Assembly (NCBI RefSeq): GCF_947507565.1
Contig: NC_089191.1
Span: 2,274,240-2,338,239 of the forward strand
DNA length: 64,000 nucleotides
Reading direction: 5' to 3'
Source of the DNA: Oscarella lobularis
Lineage: Eukaryota > Porifera > Homoscleromorpha > Homosclerophorida > Oscarellidae
The notes under the pieces are model-generated. The model saw only the letters and a list, made by a program, of their open reading frames with translations, searched no databases and was not told the origin of the DNA. Made by a program: the position numbers and the translations under genes. This document shows positions 17,691-33,390 of this stretch, piece by piece. Within the stretch, counting starts at the first letter, position 1. The number at the start of each line of letters is the position of its first letter.

Positions 17691-18429
17691 TAAGAAAATG
17701 CCCAAGAGTCACGCGATCACGCAGAAAGATCACCCGCGCGCCGCGAAAACGAAAAAGCAAAGAAACGCCTTCGCTCTCCTAGCCTAAGTTAGTACCATAC
17801 GACAGATATTGGAGGTCACTCTAATACCATACGACAGATATTGGAGGTCTCCCTAGTACCATGCGGAAGATATTTGAGGTCTCCTTAGTACCATTCGACA
17901 GATATTTGAGGTCTCTCTAATACCATACCACAGATATTGGAGGTCTCTCTAATACCATACGACAGATAGTGGAGGTCTCTCTAATACCATACGACAGATA
18001 TTGGAGGTCTCCCTAGTACCATACGACAGATATTGGAGGTCTCTCTAATACCATACGACACTTATTGGAGGTCTCCCTAGTACCATACGACAGATATTGG
18101 AGGTCTCCTTAGTACCATACGACAGATATTGGAGGTCTCCCAGTACCATACGACAGATATTGGAGGTCTCCTTAGTACCATACGACAGATATTGGAGGTC
18201 TCCCTAGTACCATACGACAGATATTGGAGGTCTCCATAGTACCATACGACAGATATTGGAGGTCACTCTAATACCATACGACAGATATTGGAGGTCTCCT
18301 TAGTACCATACGACAGATACTGGAGGTCTCTCTAATACCATACGACAGTTATTGGAGGTCTCTCTAATACCATACGACAGATATTGGAGGTTTTTCTAAT
18401 ACCATACGACAGATATTGGAGGTCTCTCT

Positions 18430-19100
18430 AATACCATACGGTAGATATTTGAGGTGTCCTTAGTACCATACGACCGATATTGGAGGTCTCTCTAATACCA
18501 TACGGCAGATATTGGAGGTCTCTCTAATACCATACGAAAAATATTGGAGGTCTCTCTAATACCAAACGAGAGATATTGGAGGTCTCTCTAATACCATACG
18601 ACAGATATTGGAGGTCTCCCTGGTACCATACGACAGATATTGGAGGTCTCTCTAATACCATACGAAAGGTATTGGAGGTCTCTCTAATACCATACGACAG
18701 ATATTGGAGGTCTCCCTAGTACCATACGACAGATATTGGAGGTCTCTCTAATACCATACGGTAGATATTTGAGGTGTCCTTAGTACCATACGACCGATAT
18801 TGGAGGTCTCTCTAATACCATACGGCAGATATTGGAGGTCTCTCTAATACCATACGAAAAATATTGGAGGTCTCTCTAATACCAAACGAGAGATATTGGA
18901 GGTCTCTCTAATACCATACGACAGATATTGGAGGTCTCCCTGGTACCATACGACAGATATTGGAGGTCTCTCTAATACCATACGAAAGGTATTGGAGGTC
19001 TCTCTAATACCATACGACAGATATTGGAGGTCTCCCTAGTACCATACGACAGATATTGGAGGTCTCCCTAGTACCATACGACAGATATTGGAGGTCTCCC
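18430..19100. repeat. 320-bp (10-mer) higher-order duplication
   Basis: The rare monomer reading ACGGTAGATATTTGAGGTGTC starts at 18438 and again at 18758, exactly 320 bp apart. The ACGACCG, ACGGCAG, ACGAAAA and AAACGAGAG variants follow in the same order in both. Equivalents appear at 20325 and 21700 (about 1,375 bp apart), so this run has been copied at two scales. Confidence 0.85.
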
Positions 19101-22100
19101 TAGTACCATACGACAGATATTTGATGTCTCCTTAGTACCATACGACAGATACTGGAGGTCTCTCTAATACCATACGACAGTTATTGGAGGTCTCTCTAAT
19201 ACCATACGACAGATATTGGAGGTTTTTCTAATACCATACGACAGATATTGGAGGTCTCTCTAATACCATACGGCAGATATTGGAGGTCTCTCTAATACCA
19301 TACGAAAAATATTGGAGGTCTCTCTAATACCAAACGAGAGATATTGGAGGTCTCTCTAATACCATACGACAGATATTAGAGGTTTCTCTAATACCATACG
19401 ACAGATATTGGAGGTCTTCCTAGTACCGTACGGTAGATACTTGAGGTCTCCTTAGTAACATACGACAGATATTGGAGGTCTCTCTAATACCATACGACAG
19501 ATATTGGAGGTCTCCCTAGTACCATGCGGAAGATATTTGAGGTCTCCTTAGTACCATTCGACAGATATTTGAGGTCTCTCTAATACCATACGACAGATAT
19601 TGGAGGTCTCTCTAATACCATACGACAGATATTGGAGGTCTTTCTAATACCATACGACAGATATTGGAGGTCTCCCTAGTACCATACGACAGATATTGGA
19701 GGTCACTCTAATACCATACGACAGATATTGGAGGTCTCCCTAGTACCATGCGGAAGATATTTGAGGTCTCCTTAGTACCATTCGACAGATATTTGAGGTC
19801 TCTCTAATACCATACCACAGATATTGGAGGTCTCTCTAATACCATACGACAGATAGTGGAGGTCTCTCTAATACCATACGACAGATATTGGAGGTCTCCC
19901 TAGTACCATACGACAGATATTGGAGGTCTCTCTAATACCATACGACACTTATTGGAGGTCTCCCTAGTACCATACGACAGATATTGGAGGTCTCCTTAGT
20001 ACCATACGACAGATATTGGAGGTCTCCCAGTACCATACGACAGATATTGGAGGTCTCCTTAGTACCATACGACAGATATTGGAGGTCTCCCTAGTACCAT
20101 ACGACAGATATTGGAGGTCTCCATAGTACCATACGACAGATATTGGAGGTCACCCTAATACCATACGACAGATATTGGAGGTCTCCTTAGTACCATACGA
20201 CAGATACTGGAGGTCTCTCTAATACCATACGACAGTTATTGGAGGTCTCTCTAATACCATACGACAGATATTGGAGGTTTTTCTAATACCATACGACAGA
20301 TATTGGAGGTCTCTCTAATACCATACGGTAGATATTTGAGGTGTCCTTAGTACCATACGACCGATATTGGAGGTCTCTCTAATACCATACGGCAGATATT
20401 GGAGGTCTCTCTAATACCATACGAAAAATATTGGAGGTCTCTCTAATACCAAACGAGAGATATTGGAGGTCTCTCTAATACCATACGACAGATATTGGAG
20501 GTCTCCCTTGTACCATACGACAGATATTGGAGGTCTCTCTAATACCATACGAAAGGTATTGGAGGTCTCTCTAATACCATACGACAGATATTGGAGGTCT
20601 CCCTAGTACCATACGACAGATATTGGAGGTCTCCCAAGTACCATACGACAGATATTGGAGGTCTCCCTAGTACCATACGACAGATATTGGAGGTCTCCCT
20701 AGTACCATGCGGAAGATATTTGAGGTCTCCTTAGTACCATACGACAGATATTGGAGGTCTCTCTAATACCATACGACAGATATTGGAGGTCTTTCTAATA
20801 CCATACGACAGATATTGGAGGTCTCCCTAGTACCATACGACAGATATTGGAGGTCACTCTAATACCATACGACAGATATTGGAGGTCTCCCTAGTACCAT
20901 GGGGAAGATATTTGAGGTCTCCTTAGTACCATTCGACAGATATTTGAGGTCTCTCTAATACCATACGACAGATATTGGAGGTCTTTCTAATACCATACGA
21001 CAGATATTGGAGGTCTCCCTAGTACCATACGACAGATATTGGAGGTCACTCTAATACCATACGACAGATATTGGAGGTCTCCCTAGTACCATGCGGAAGA
21101 TATTTGAGGTCTCCTTAGTACCATTCGACAGATATTTGAGGTCTCTCTAATACCATACGACAGATATTGGATGTCTCTCTAATACCATACGACAGATAGT
21201 GGAGGTCTCTCTAATACCATACGACAGATATTGGAGGTTTCCCTAGTACCATACGACAGATATTGGAGGTCTCTCTAATACCATACGACACTTATTGGAG
21301 GACTCCCTAGTACCATACGACAGATATTGGAGGTCTCCTTAGTACCATACGACAGATATTGGAGGTCTCCCTAGTACCATACGACAGATATTGGAGGTCT
21401 CCCAGTACCATACGACAGATATTGGAGGTCTCCTTAGTACCATACGACAGATATTGGAGGTCTCCCTAGTACCATACGACAGATATTGGAGGTCTCCCTA
21501 GCACCATACGACAGATATTGGAGGTCACTCTAATACCATACGACAGATATTGGAGGTCTCCTTAGTACCATACGACAGATACTGGAGGTCTCTCTAATAC
21601 CATACGACAGTTATTGGAGGTCTCTCTAATACCATACGACAGATATTGGAGGTTTTTCTAATACCATACGACAGATATTGGAGGTCTCTCTAATACCATA
21701 CGGTAGATATTTGAGGTGTCCTTAGTACCATACGACCGATATTGGAGGTCTCTCTAATACCATACGGCAGATATTGGAGGTCTCTCTAATACCATACGAA
21801 AAATATTGGAGGTCTCTCTAATACCAAACGAGAGATATTGGAGGTCTCTCTAATACCATACGACAGATATTGGAGGTCTCCCTGGTACCATACGACAGAT
21901 ATTGGAGGTCTCTCTAATACCATACGAAAGGTATTGGAGGTCTCTCTAATACCATACGACAGATATTGGAGGTCTCCCTAGTACCATACGACAGATATTG
22001 GAGGTCTCCCAAGTACCATACGACAGATATTGGAGGTCTCCCTAGTACCATACGACAGATATTGGAGGTCTCCCTAGTACCATGCGGAAGATATTTGAGG

Positions 22101-23053
22101 TCTCCTTAGTACCATACGACAGATATTGGAGGTCTCTCTAATACCATACGACAGATATTGGAGGTCTTTCTAATACCATACGACAGATATTGGAGGTCTC
22201 CCTAGTACCATACGACAGATATTGGAGGTCACTCTAATACCATACGACAGATATTGGAGGTCTCCCTAGTACCATGCGGAAGATATTTGAGGTCTCCTTA
22301 GTACCATTCGACAGATATTTGAGGTCTCTCTAATACCATACGACAGATATTGGAGGTCTTTCTAATACCATACGACAGATATTGGAGGTCTCCCTAGTAC
22401 CATACGACAGATATTGGAGGTCACTCTAATACCATACGACAGATATTGGAGGTCTCCCTAGTACCATGCGGAAGATATTTGAGGTCTCCTTAGTACCATT
22501 CGACAGATATTTGAGGTCTCTCTAATACCATACGACAGATATTGGATGTCTCTCTAATACCATACGACAGATAGTGGAGGTCTCTCTAATACCATACGAC
22601 ACTTATTGGAGGACTCCCTAGTACCATACGACAGATATTGGAGGTCTCCTTAGTACCATACGACAGATATTGGAGGTCTCCCTAGTACCATACGACAGAT
22701 ATTAGAGGTCTCCTTAGTACCATACTAAAGATATTGGAGGTCTCCCTAGTACCATACGACAGATATTGGAGGTTTCTCTAATACCATACGACAGATATTG
22801 GAGGTCTCCCTAGTACCATACGACAGATTTTGGAGTTCTCCCTAGTACCATACGACAGGTATTGGAGGTCTCTCTAGTACCATACGACAGATATTGGAGG
22901 TCTCTCTAATACCATACGACAGATATTGGATGTCTTTCTAATACCATACGACAGATATTGGAGGTCTCTCTAATACCATACGACAGATATGGGTGGTCTC
23001 CTTAGTACCATACGACAGATATTAGAGGTTTCTCTAATACCATACGACAGATA

Positions 23054-23257
23054 CCGTATAGCGCAAAATATTCGCGGGAGAAAACTTTCGCGAATTTCGC
23101 GATTTTTTTCCCTTCGCGAAAGTTTTCTCCCGCGAAATTTTAGATTTTCACACACGTCATAAGTAGGGCCCTGACGATCGCGAAAGTTTTCTTCGCGAAG
23201 TTCATTTCTAGGCAAATTCGCGAAAGTTTTCTCCCGCGAATATTTTGCGCTATACGG
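23054..23257. mobile_element. MITE 1 (204 bp, 44-bp perfect inverted repeats, TA target)
   Basis: Ends CCGTATAGCGCAAAATATTC... at 23054-23097 and its exact reverse complement at 23214-23257, flanked by TA on both sides (23052-23053 and 23258-23259). TA duplication and long inverted repeats are typical of Tc1/mariner-type MITEs. The interior repeats TTCGCGAAAGTTTTCTCCCG several times in both orientations, so the single strand could fold almost completely. There is no ORF that could be a transposase; an ORF crossing it on - is spurious. The empty site is preserved in a duplicate of the flanking monomers at 25261-25320. Confidence 0.9.
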
Positions 23258-25642
23258 TATTGGAGGTCTTCCTAGTAGCATACGACAGATATTGGAGGTC
23301 TGTCTAATACCATACGACAGATAGTGGAGGTCTCTCTAATACCATACGACAGATATTGGAGGTCTCCTTAGTACCATACGACAGATATTGGAGGTCTCCC
23401 TAGTACCATACGACAGATATTCGAGGTCTCCTTAGTACCATACGACAGATATTGGAGGTCTCCCTAGTACCGTACGACAGATATTAGAGGTTTCTCTAAT
23501 ACCATACGACAGATATTGGAGGTCTCCCTAGTACCATACGACAGATTTTGGAGTTCTCCCTAGTACCATACGACAGGTATTGGAGGTCTCCTTAGTACCA
23601 TACGACAGATATTGGAGGTCTCTCTAGTACCATACGACAGATATTGGAGGTCTCCTTAGTACCATACGACAGATATTGGAGGTCTCTCTAATACCATACG
23701 ACAGATATTACATGTCTTTCTAATACCATACGACAGATATTCGAGGTCTCTCTAATACCATACGACAGATATGGGTGGTCTCCTTAGTACCATACGACAG
23801 ATATTAGAGGTTTCTCTAATACCATACGACAGATATTGGAGGTCTCTCTAATACCATACGACAGATTTTGGAGTTCTCCCTAGTACCATACGACAGGTAT
23901 TGGAGGTCTCCCTAGTACCATACGACAGATATTGGAGGTCTCCCAAGTACCATACGACAGATATTGGAGTTCTCCCTAGTACCATACGACAGATATTGGA
24001 GGTCTCCCTAGTACCATACGACAGATATTGGAGGTCTCCTTAGTACCATACGACAAATATTAGAGGTCTCTCTAATACCATGGGACAGATATTGGAGGTC
24101 TCCCTAGTACCATGCGGAAGATATTTGAGGTCTCCTTAGTACCATTCGACAGATATTTGAGGTCTCTCTAATACCATACGACAGATATTGGAGGTCTCTC
24201 TAATACCATACGACAGATATTGGAGGTCTTTCTAATACCATACGACAGATATTGGAGGTCTCCCTAGTACCATACGACAGATATTGGAGGTCACTCTAAT
24301 ACCATACGACAGATATTGGAGGTCTCCCTAGTACCATGCGGAAGATATTTGAGGTCTCCTTAGTACCATTCGACAGATATTTGAGGTCTCTCTAATACCA
24401 TACGACAGATATTGGAGGTCTCTCTAATGCCATACGACAGATAGTGGAGGTCTCTCTAATACCATACGACAGATATTGGAGGTCTCCCCAGTACCATACG
24501 ACAGATATTGGAGGTCTCCCTAGTACCATACGACAGATATTGGAGGTCTCCTTAGTACCATACGACAGATATTAGAGGTTTCTCTAATACCATACGACAG
24601 ATATTGGAGGTCTTTCTAATACCATACGACAGATATTGGAGGTCTCCCTAGTACCATACGACAGATATTGGAGGTCACTCTAATACCATACGACAGATAT
24701 TGGAGGTCTCCCTAGTACCATGCCGAAGATATTTGAGGTCTCCTTAGTACCATTCGACAGATATTTGAGGTCTCTCTAATACCATACGACAGATATTGGA
24801 GGTCTTTCTAATACCATACGACAGATATTGGAGGTCTCCCTAGTACCATACGACAGATATTGGAGGTCACTCTAATACCATACGACAGATATTGGAGGTC
24901 TCCCTAGTACCATACTACAGATATTGGAGGTCTCCTTAGTACCATACGACAGATATTGGAGGTCTCCCTAGTACCATACGACAGATATTAGAGGTCTCCT
25001 TAGTACCATACGAAAGATATTGGAGGTCTCCCTAGTACCATACGACAGATATTGGAGGTCTCCTTAGTACCATACGACAGATATTGGAGGTCTCCCTAGT
25101 ACCATACGACAGATATTAGAGGTTTCTCTAATACCATACGACAGATATTGGATGTCTTTCTAATACCATACGACAGATATTGGAGGTCTCTCTAATACCA
25201 TACGACAGATATGGGTGGTCTCCTTAGTACCATACGACAGATATTAGAGGTTTCTCTAATACCATACGACAGATATTGGAGGTCTTCCTAGTAGCATACG
25301 ACAGATATTGGAGGTCTGTCTAATACCATACGACAGATAGTGGAGGTCTCTCTAATACCATACGACAGATATTGGAGGTCTCCCTAGTACCATACGACAG
25401 ATATTGGAGGTCTGTCTAATACCATACGACAGATAGTGGAGGTCTCTCTAATACCATACGACAGATAGTGGAGGTCTCCCTAGTACCATACGACAGATAT
25501 TGGAGGTCTGTCTAATACCATACGACACTTATTGGAGGTCTCCCTAGTACCATACGACAGATATTGGAGGTCTCCCTAGTACCATACGACAGATATTGGA
25601 GGTCTCCTTAGTACCATACGACAGATATTGGAGGTCTCCCTA

Positions 25643-27060
25643 GTACCGTACGACAGATATTAGAGGTTTCTCTAATACCATACGACAGATATTGGAGGTC
25701 TCCCTAGTACCATACGACAGATTTTGGAGTTCTCCCTAGTACCATACGACAGGTATTGGAGGTCTCCTCAGTACCATACGACAGATATTGGAGGTCTCTC
25801 TAGTACCATACGACAGATATTGGAGGTCTCCTTAGTACCATACGACAGATATTGGAGGTCTCTCTAATACCATACGACAGATATTGGATGTCTTTCTAAT
25901 ACCATACGACAGATATTCGAGGTCTCTCTAATACCATACGACAGATATGGGTGGTCTCCTTAGTACCATACGACAGATATTAGAGGTTTCTCTAATACCA
26001 TACGACAGATATTGGAGGTCTCTCTAATACCATACGACAGATATGGGTTGTCTCCTTAGTACCATACGACAGATATTAGAGGTTTCTCTAATACCATACG
26101 ACAGATATTGGAGGTCTCTCTAATACCATACGACAGATATTGGAGGTCTCCCTAGTACCATACGACAGATATTGGAGGTCTCCCAAGTACCATACGACAG
26201 ATATTGAAGTTCTCCCTAGTACCATACGACAGATATTGGAGGTCTCCTTAGTACCATACGACAAATATTAGAGGTTTCTCTAATACCATACGACAGATAT
26301 TGGAGGTCTGTCTAATACCATACGACACTTATTGGAGGTCTCCCTAGTACCATACTTCAGATATTGGAGGTCTCCCTAGTACCATACGACAGATATTGGA
26401 GGTCTCCTTAGTACCATACGACAGATATTGGAGGTCTCCCTAGTACCGTACGACAGATATTAGAGGTTTCTCTAATACCATACGACAGATATTGGAGGTC
26501 TCCCTAGTACCATACGACAGATTTTGGAGTTCTCCCTAGTACCATACGACAGGTATTGGAGGTCTCCTCAGTACCATACGACAGATATTGGAGGTCTCTC
26601 TAGTACCATACGACAGATATTGGAGGTCTCCTTAGTACCATACGACAGATATTGGAGGTCTCTCTAATACCATACGACAGATATTGGATGTCTTTCTAAT
26701 ACCATACGACAGATATTCGAGGTCTCTCTAATACCATACGACAGATATGGGTGGTCTCCTTAGTACCATACGACAGATATTAGAGGTTTCTCTAATACCA
26801 TACGACAGATATTGGAGGTCTCTCTAATACCATACGACAGATATGGGTTGTCTCCTTAGTACCATACGACAGATATTAGAGGTTTCTCTAATACCATACG
26901 ACAGATATTGGAGGTCTCTCTAATACCATACGACAGATATTGGAGGTCTCCCTAGTACCATACGACAGATATTGGAGGTCTCCCAAGTACCATACGACAG
27001 ATATTGAAGTTCTCCCTAGTACCATACGACAGATATTGGAGGTCTCCTTAGTACCATACG
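25643..27060. repeat. 800-bp (25-mer) higher-order duplication
   Basis: The monomer with GTACCGTACGACAGATATTA occurs at 25643 and 26443, exactly 800 bp apart. The variants between them (ATTTTGGAGTTC, ATTGGATGTC, ATGGGTGG, ATGGGTTG, ATTGAAGTTC) recur in identical order. Confidence 0.85.
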
Positions 27061-29770
27061 ACAAATATTAGAGGTCTCTCTAATACCATGGGACAGATAT
27101 TGGAGGTCTCCCTAGTACCATGCGGAAGATATTTGAGGTCTCCTTAGTACCATTCGACAGATATTTGAGGTCTCTCTAATACCATACGACAGATATTGGA
27201 GGTCTCTCTAATACCATACGACAGATATTGGAGGTCTTTCTAATACCATACGACAGATATTGGAGGTCTCCCTAGTACCATACGACAGATATTGGAGGTC
27301 ACTCTAATACCATACGACAGATATTGGAGGTCTCCCTAGTACCATGCGGAAGATATTTGAGGTCTCCTTAGTACCATTCGACAGATATTTGAGGTCTCTC
27401 TAATACCATACGACAGATATTGGAGGTCTCTCTAATGCCATACGACAGATAGTGGAGGTCTCTCTAATAGCATACGACAGATATTGGAGGTCTCCCTAGT
27501 ACCATACGACAGATATTGGAGGTCTCCCTAGTACCATACGACAGATATTGGAGGTCTCCTTAGTACCATACGACAGATATTGGAGGTCTCTCTAATAGCA
27601 TACGACAGATATTGGAGGTCTCCCTAGTACCATACGACAGATATTGGAGGTCTCTCTAGTACCATACGACAGGTATTGGAGGTCTCCTTAGTACCATACG
27701 ACAGATATTGGAGGTCTCTCTAGTACGATACGACAGATATTGGAGGTCTCCTTTGTACCATACGACAGATATTGGAGGTCTCCCTAGTACCATACGACAG
27801 ATATTAGAGGTTTCTCTAATACCATACGACAGATATTGGAGGTCTTCCTAGTACCGTCCGGTAGATACTGGAGGTCTCCTTAGTAACATACGACAGATAT
27901 TGGAGGTCTCTCTAATACCATACGACAGTTATGGGTGGTCTCCTTAGTACCATACGACAGATATTAGAGGTTTCTCTAATACCATACGACGGATATTGGA
28001 GGTCTCCCTAGTACCATACGACTGATATTGGAGGTCTCCCAAGTACCATACGACAGATATTGGAGTTCTCCCTAGTACCATACGACAGATATTGGTGGTC
28101 TCCCTAGTACCATACGACAGATATTGGAGGTCTCCTTAGTACCATACGACAAATATTAGAGGTCTCTCTAATACCATGGGACAGATATTGGAGGTCTCCC
28201 TAGTACCATGCGGAAGATATTTGAGGTCTCCTTAGTACCATTCGACAGATATTTGAGGTCTCTCTAATACCATACGACAGATATTGGAGGTCTCTCTAAT
28301 ACCATACGACAAATATTGGAGGTCTTTCTAATACCATACGACAGATATTGGAGGTCTCCCTAGTACCATACGACGGATATTGGAGGTCACTCTAATACCA
28401 TACGACAGATATTGGAGGTCTCCCTAGTACCATGCGGAAGATATTTGAGGTCTCCTTAGTACCATTCGACAGATATTTGAGGTCTCTCTAATACCATACG
28501 ACAGATATTGGAGGTCTCTCTAATACCATACGACAGATAGTGGAGGTCTCTCTAATACCATACGACACTTATTGGAGGTCTCCCTAGTACCATACGACAG
28601 ATATTGGAGGTCTCCTTAGTACCATACGACAGATATTGGAGGTCTCCCTAGTACCATACGACAGATATTGGAGGTCTCCTTAGTACCATACGACAGATAT
28701 TGGAGGTCTCCCTAGTACCATACGACAGATATTAGAGGTTTCTCTAATACCATACGACAGATATTGGAGGTCTTCCTAGTACCGTACGGTAGATACTTGA
28801 GGTCTCCTTAGTAACATACGACAGATATTGGAGGTCTCTCTAATACCAAACGATAGATCTTGGAGGTCTCTCTAATACCATACGACAGATATTGGAGGTC
28901 TCCCTAGTACCATACGTTAGATATTGGAGGTTTCCTTAGTACCATACGACAGATATTGGAGGTCTCCCTAGTACCATACGTTAGATATTGGAGGTATCCT
29001 TAGTACCATACGGCAGATATAGGAGGTCTCTCTAATACCATAGGACAGATATTGGAGGTCTCCCTAGTACCATGTTGAAGATATTTGAGGTCTCCTTAGT
29101 ACCATTCGACAGATATTTGAGGTCTCTCTAAATCCATACGACGGATATTGGAGGTCTGTCTAATACCATACGAAAGATATTGGAGGTCTTTCTAATACCA
29201 TACGACAGATATTGGAGGTCTCCCTAGTACCATACGACAGATATTGGAGGTACTTCTAATACCATACGACAGATATTGGAGGTCTCCCTAGTACTATGCG
29301 GAAGATATTTGAGGTCTCCTTAGTACCATTCGACAGATATTTGAGGTCTCTCTAATACCATACGACAGATATTCGAGGTCTCTCTAATACCATACGACAG
29401 TAAGTGGAGGTCTCTCTAATACCATACGACAGATATTGGAGGTCTCTCTAATACCATACGACACTTATTGGAGGTCTCCCTAGTACCATACGACAGATAT
29501 TGGAGGTCTCCTTAGTACCATACGACAGATATTGGAGGTCTCCCTAGTACCATGCGACAGATATTGGAGGTCTCCTTAGTACCATACAATAGATATTGGA
29601 GGTGTCCCTAGTACCATACGACAGATATTAGAGGTTTCTATAATACCATACGACAGATATTGGAGGTCTCCTTAGTACCATACGACAGATATTCGAGGTC
29701 TCCCTAGTACCATACGACAGATATTAGAGGTTTCTCTAATATCATACGACAGATATTGGAGGTCTTCCTA

Positions 29771-32700
29771 GTACCGTACGGTATATATTTGAGGTCTCCT
29801 TAGTAACATACGACAGATATTGGAGGTCTCTCTAATACCATACGACAGATAGTGGAGGTCTCTCTAATACCATACGACAGATATTGGAGGTCTCCCTAGT
29901 ACCATACGACAGATATTGTAGGTCTCCCAAGTACCATACGAAAGATATTGGAGTTCTCTCTAGTACCATACGACAGATATTGGATGTCTCCCTAGTACCA
30001 TACGACAGATATTGGAGGTCTCCTTAGTACCATACGACAAATATTGGAGGTCTCTCTAATACCATAGGACAGATATTGGAGGTCTCCCTAGTACCATGCG
30101 GAAGATATTTTAGGTCTCCTTAGTACCATTCGACAGATATTTGAGGTCTCTCTAATACCATACGACAGATATTGGAGGTCTTTCTAATACCATACGACAG
30201 ATATTGGAGGTCTCCCTACTACCATACGACAGATATTGGAGGTCTCTCTAATACCATACCACACTTATTGGAGGTCTCCCTAGTACCATACGACAGGTAT
30301 TGGAGGTCTCCTTAGTACCATACGACAGATATTGGATGTCTCCCTAGTACCATACGACAGATATTAGAGGTTTCTCTAATATCATACGACAGATATTGGA
30401 GGTCTTCCTAGTACCGTACGGTATATATTTGAGGTCTCCTTAGTAACATACGACAGATATTGGAGGTCTCTCTAATACCATACGACAGATATTGGAGGTC
30501 TCCCTAGTACCATACGACAGATATTGTAGGTCTCCCAAGTACCATACGAAAGATATTGGAGTTCTCCCTAGTACCATACGACAGATATTGGATGTCTCCC
30601 TAGTACCATACGACAGATATTGGAGGTCTCCTTAGTACCATACGACAAATATTGGAGGTCTCTCTAATACCATAGGACAGATATTGGAGGTCTCCCTAGT
30701 ACCATGCGGAATATATTTTAGGTCTCCTTAGTACCATTCGACAGATATTTGAGGTCTCTCTAATACCATACGACAGATATTGGAGGTCTCTCTAATACCA
30801 TACGACAGATATTGGAGGTCTTTCTAATACCATACGACAGATATTGGAGGTCTCCCTACTACCATACGACAGATATTGGAGGTCTCTCTAATACCATACC
30901 ACACTTATTGGAGGTCTCCCTAGTACCATACGACAGGTATTGAAGGTCTCCTTAGTACCATACGACAGATATTGGAGGTCTCCCTAGTACCATACGGCAG
31001 ATATATCAGGTCTCCTTAGTACCAAACGACAGATATTGGAGGTTTCCCTAGTACCATACGACAGATATTAGAGGTTTCTCTAATACCATACGACAGATAT
31101 TGGAGGTCTCCCTAGTACCATACGACAGATTTTGGAGTTCTCCCTAGTACCATACGACAGGTATTGGAGGTCTCCTTAGTACCATACGACAGATATTGGA
31201 GGTCTCTCTAGTACCATACGACAGATATTGGAGGTCTCCTTTGTACCATACGACAGATATTGGAGGTCTCCCTAGTACCATACGACAGATATTAGAGGTT
31301 TCTCTAATACCATACGACAGATATTGGAGGTCTTCCTAGTACCGTACTGTAGATACTTGAGGTCTCCTTAGTAACATACGGCAGATATTGGAGGTCTCTC
31401 TAATACCATACGATAGATCTTGGAGGTCTCTCTAATACCGTACGACAGATATTGGAGGTCTCCCTAGTACCATACGTTAGATATTGGAGGTATCCTTAGT
31501 ACCATACGGCAGATATAGGAGGTCTCTCTAATACCATAGGACAGATATTGGAGGTCTCCCTAGTACCATGTTGAAGATATTTGAGGTCTCCTTAGTACCA
31601 TTCGAAAGATATTTGAGGTCTCTCTAATACCATACGACAGATATTGGAGGTCTGTCTAATACCATACGAAAGATATTGGAGGTCTTTCTAATTCCATACG
31701 ACAGATATTGGAGGTCTCCCTAGTACCATACGACAGATATTAGAGGTACTTCTAATACCATACGACAGATATTGGAGGTCTCCCTAGTACCATGCGGAAG
31801 ATATTTGAGGTCTCCTTAGTACCATGCGACAGATATTGGAGGTCTCCTTAGTACCATACGACAGATATTGGAGGTGTCCCTAGTACCATACGACAGATAT
31901 TAGAGGTTTCTCTAATACCATACGACAGATATTGGAGGTCTCCTTAGTACCATACGACAGATATTGGAGGTCTCCCTAGTACCATACGACAGATATTAGA
32001 GGTTTCTCTAATATCATACGACAGATATTGGAGGTCTTCCTAGTACCGTACGGTATATATTTGAGGTCTCCTTAGTAACATACGACAGATATTGGAGGTC
32101 TCTCTAATACCATACGACAGATAGTGGAGGTCTCTCTAATACCATACGACAGATATTGGAGGTCTCCCTAGTACCATGCGACAGATATTGGAGGTCTCCT
32201 TAGTACCATACGACAGATATTGGAGGTCTCCTTAGTACCATACGACAGATATTGGAGGTCTCCCTAGTACCATGCGACAGATATCGGAGGTCTCCTTAGT
32301 ACCATACGACAGATATTGGAGGTGTCCCTAGTACCATACGACAGATATTAGAGGTTTCTCTAATACCATACGACAGATATTGGAGGTCTCCTTAGTACCA
32401 TACGACAGATATTGGAGGTCTCCCTAGTACCATACGACAGATATTAGAGGTTTCTCTAATATCATACGACAGATATTGGAGGTCTTCCTAGTACCGTACG
32501 GTATATATTTGAGGTCTCCTTAGTAACATACGACAGATATTGGAGGTCTCTCTAATACCATACGACAGATAGTGGAGGTCTCTCTAATACCATACGACAG
32601 ATATTGGAGGTCTCCCTAGTACCATGCGACAGATATTGGAGGTCTCCTTAGTACCATACGACAGATATTGGAGGTCTCCTTAGTACCATACGACAGATAT

Positions 32701-33390
32701 TGGAGGTCTCCCTAGTACCATGCGACAGATATCGGAGGTCTCCTTAGTACCATACGACAGATATTGGAGGTGTCCCTAGTACCATACGACAGATATTAGA
32801 GGTTTCTCTAATACCATACGACAGATATTGGAGGTCTCCTTAGTACCATACGACAGATATTGGAGGTCTCCCTAGTACCATACGACAGATATTAGAGGTT
32901 TCTCTAATATCATACGACAGATATTGGAGGTCTTCCTAGTACCGTACGGTATATATTTGAGGTCTCCTTAGTAACATACGACAGATATTGGAGGTCTCTC
33001 TAATACCATATGACAGATAGTGGAGGTCTCTCTAATACCATACGACAGATATTGGAGGTCTCCCTAGTACCATACGACAGATATTGTAGGTCTCCCAAGT
33101 ACCATACGAAAGATATTGGAGTTCTCCCTAGTACCACACGACAGATATTGGATGTCTCCCTAGTACCATACGACAGATATTGGAGGTCTCCTTAGTACCA
33201 TACGACAAATATTGGAGGTCTCTCTAATACCATAGGACAGATATTGGAGGTCTCCCTAGTACCATGCGGAAGATATTTTAGGTCTCCTTAGTACCATTCG
33301 ACAGATATTTGAGGTCTCTCTAATACCATACGACAGATATTGGAGGTCTTTCTAATACCATACGACAGATATTGGAGATCTCCCTACTAC
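29771..33390. repeat. 640-bp and 448-bp higher-order repeats
   Basis: The marker GTACCGTACGGTATATATTT starts at 29771, 30411, 32043, 32491 and 32939. Spacings are 640, 1,632, 448 and 448 bp, all exact multiples of 32 (20, 51, 14 and 14 monomers). The last three form a 448-bp tandem series with near-identical monomer order. Confidence 0.88.

Noticed and set aside
22970..23281. 103-codon - ORF across MITE 1
   Set aside because: It spans the inverted repeats and satellite flanks; no transposase motif, and it exists only because of the insertion.
33010..33195. 61-codon ORF in the satellite
   Set aside because: A chance stop-free stretch of the 32-bp repeat (cyclic RQILEVSL-type readings).
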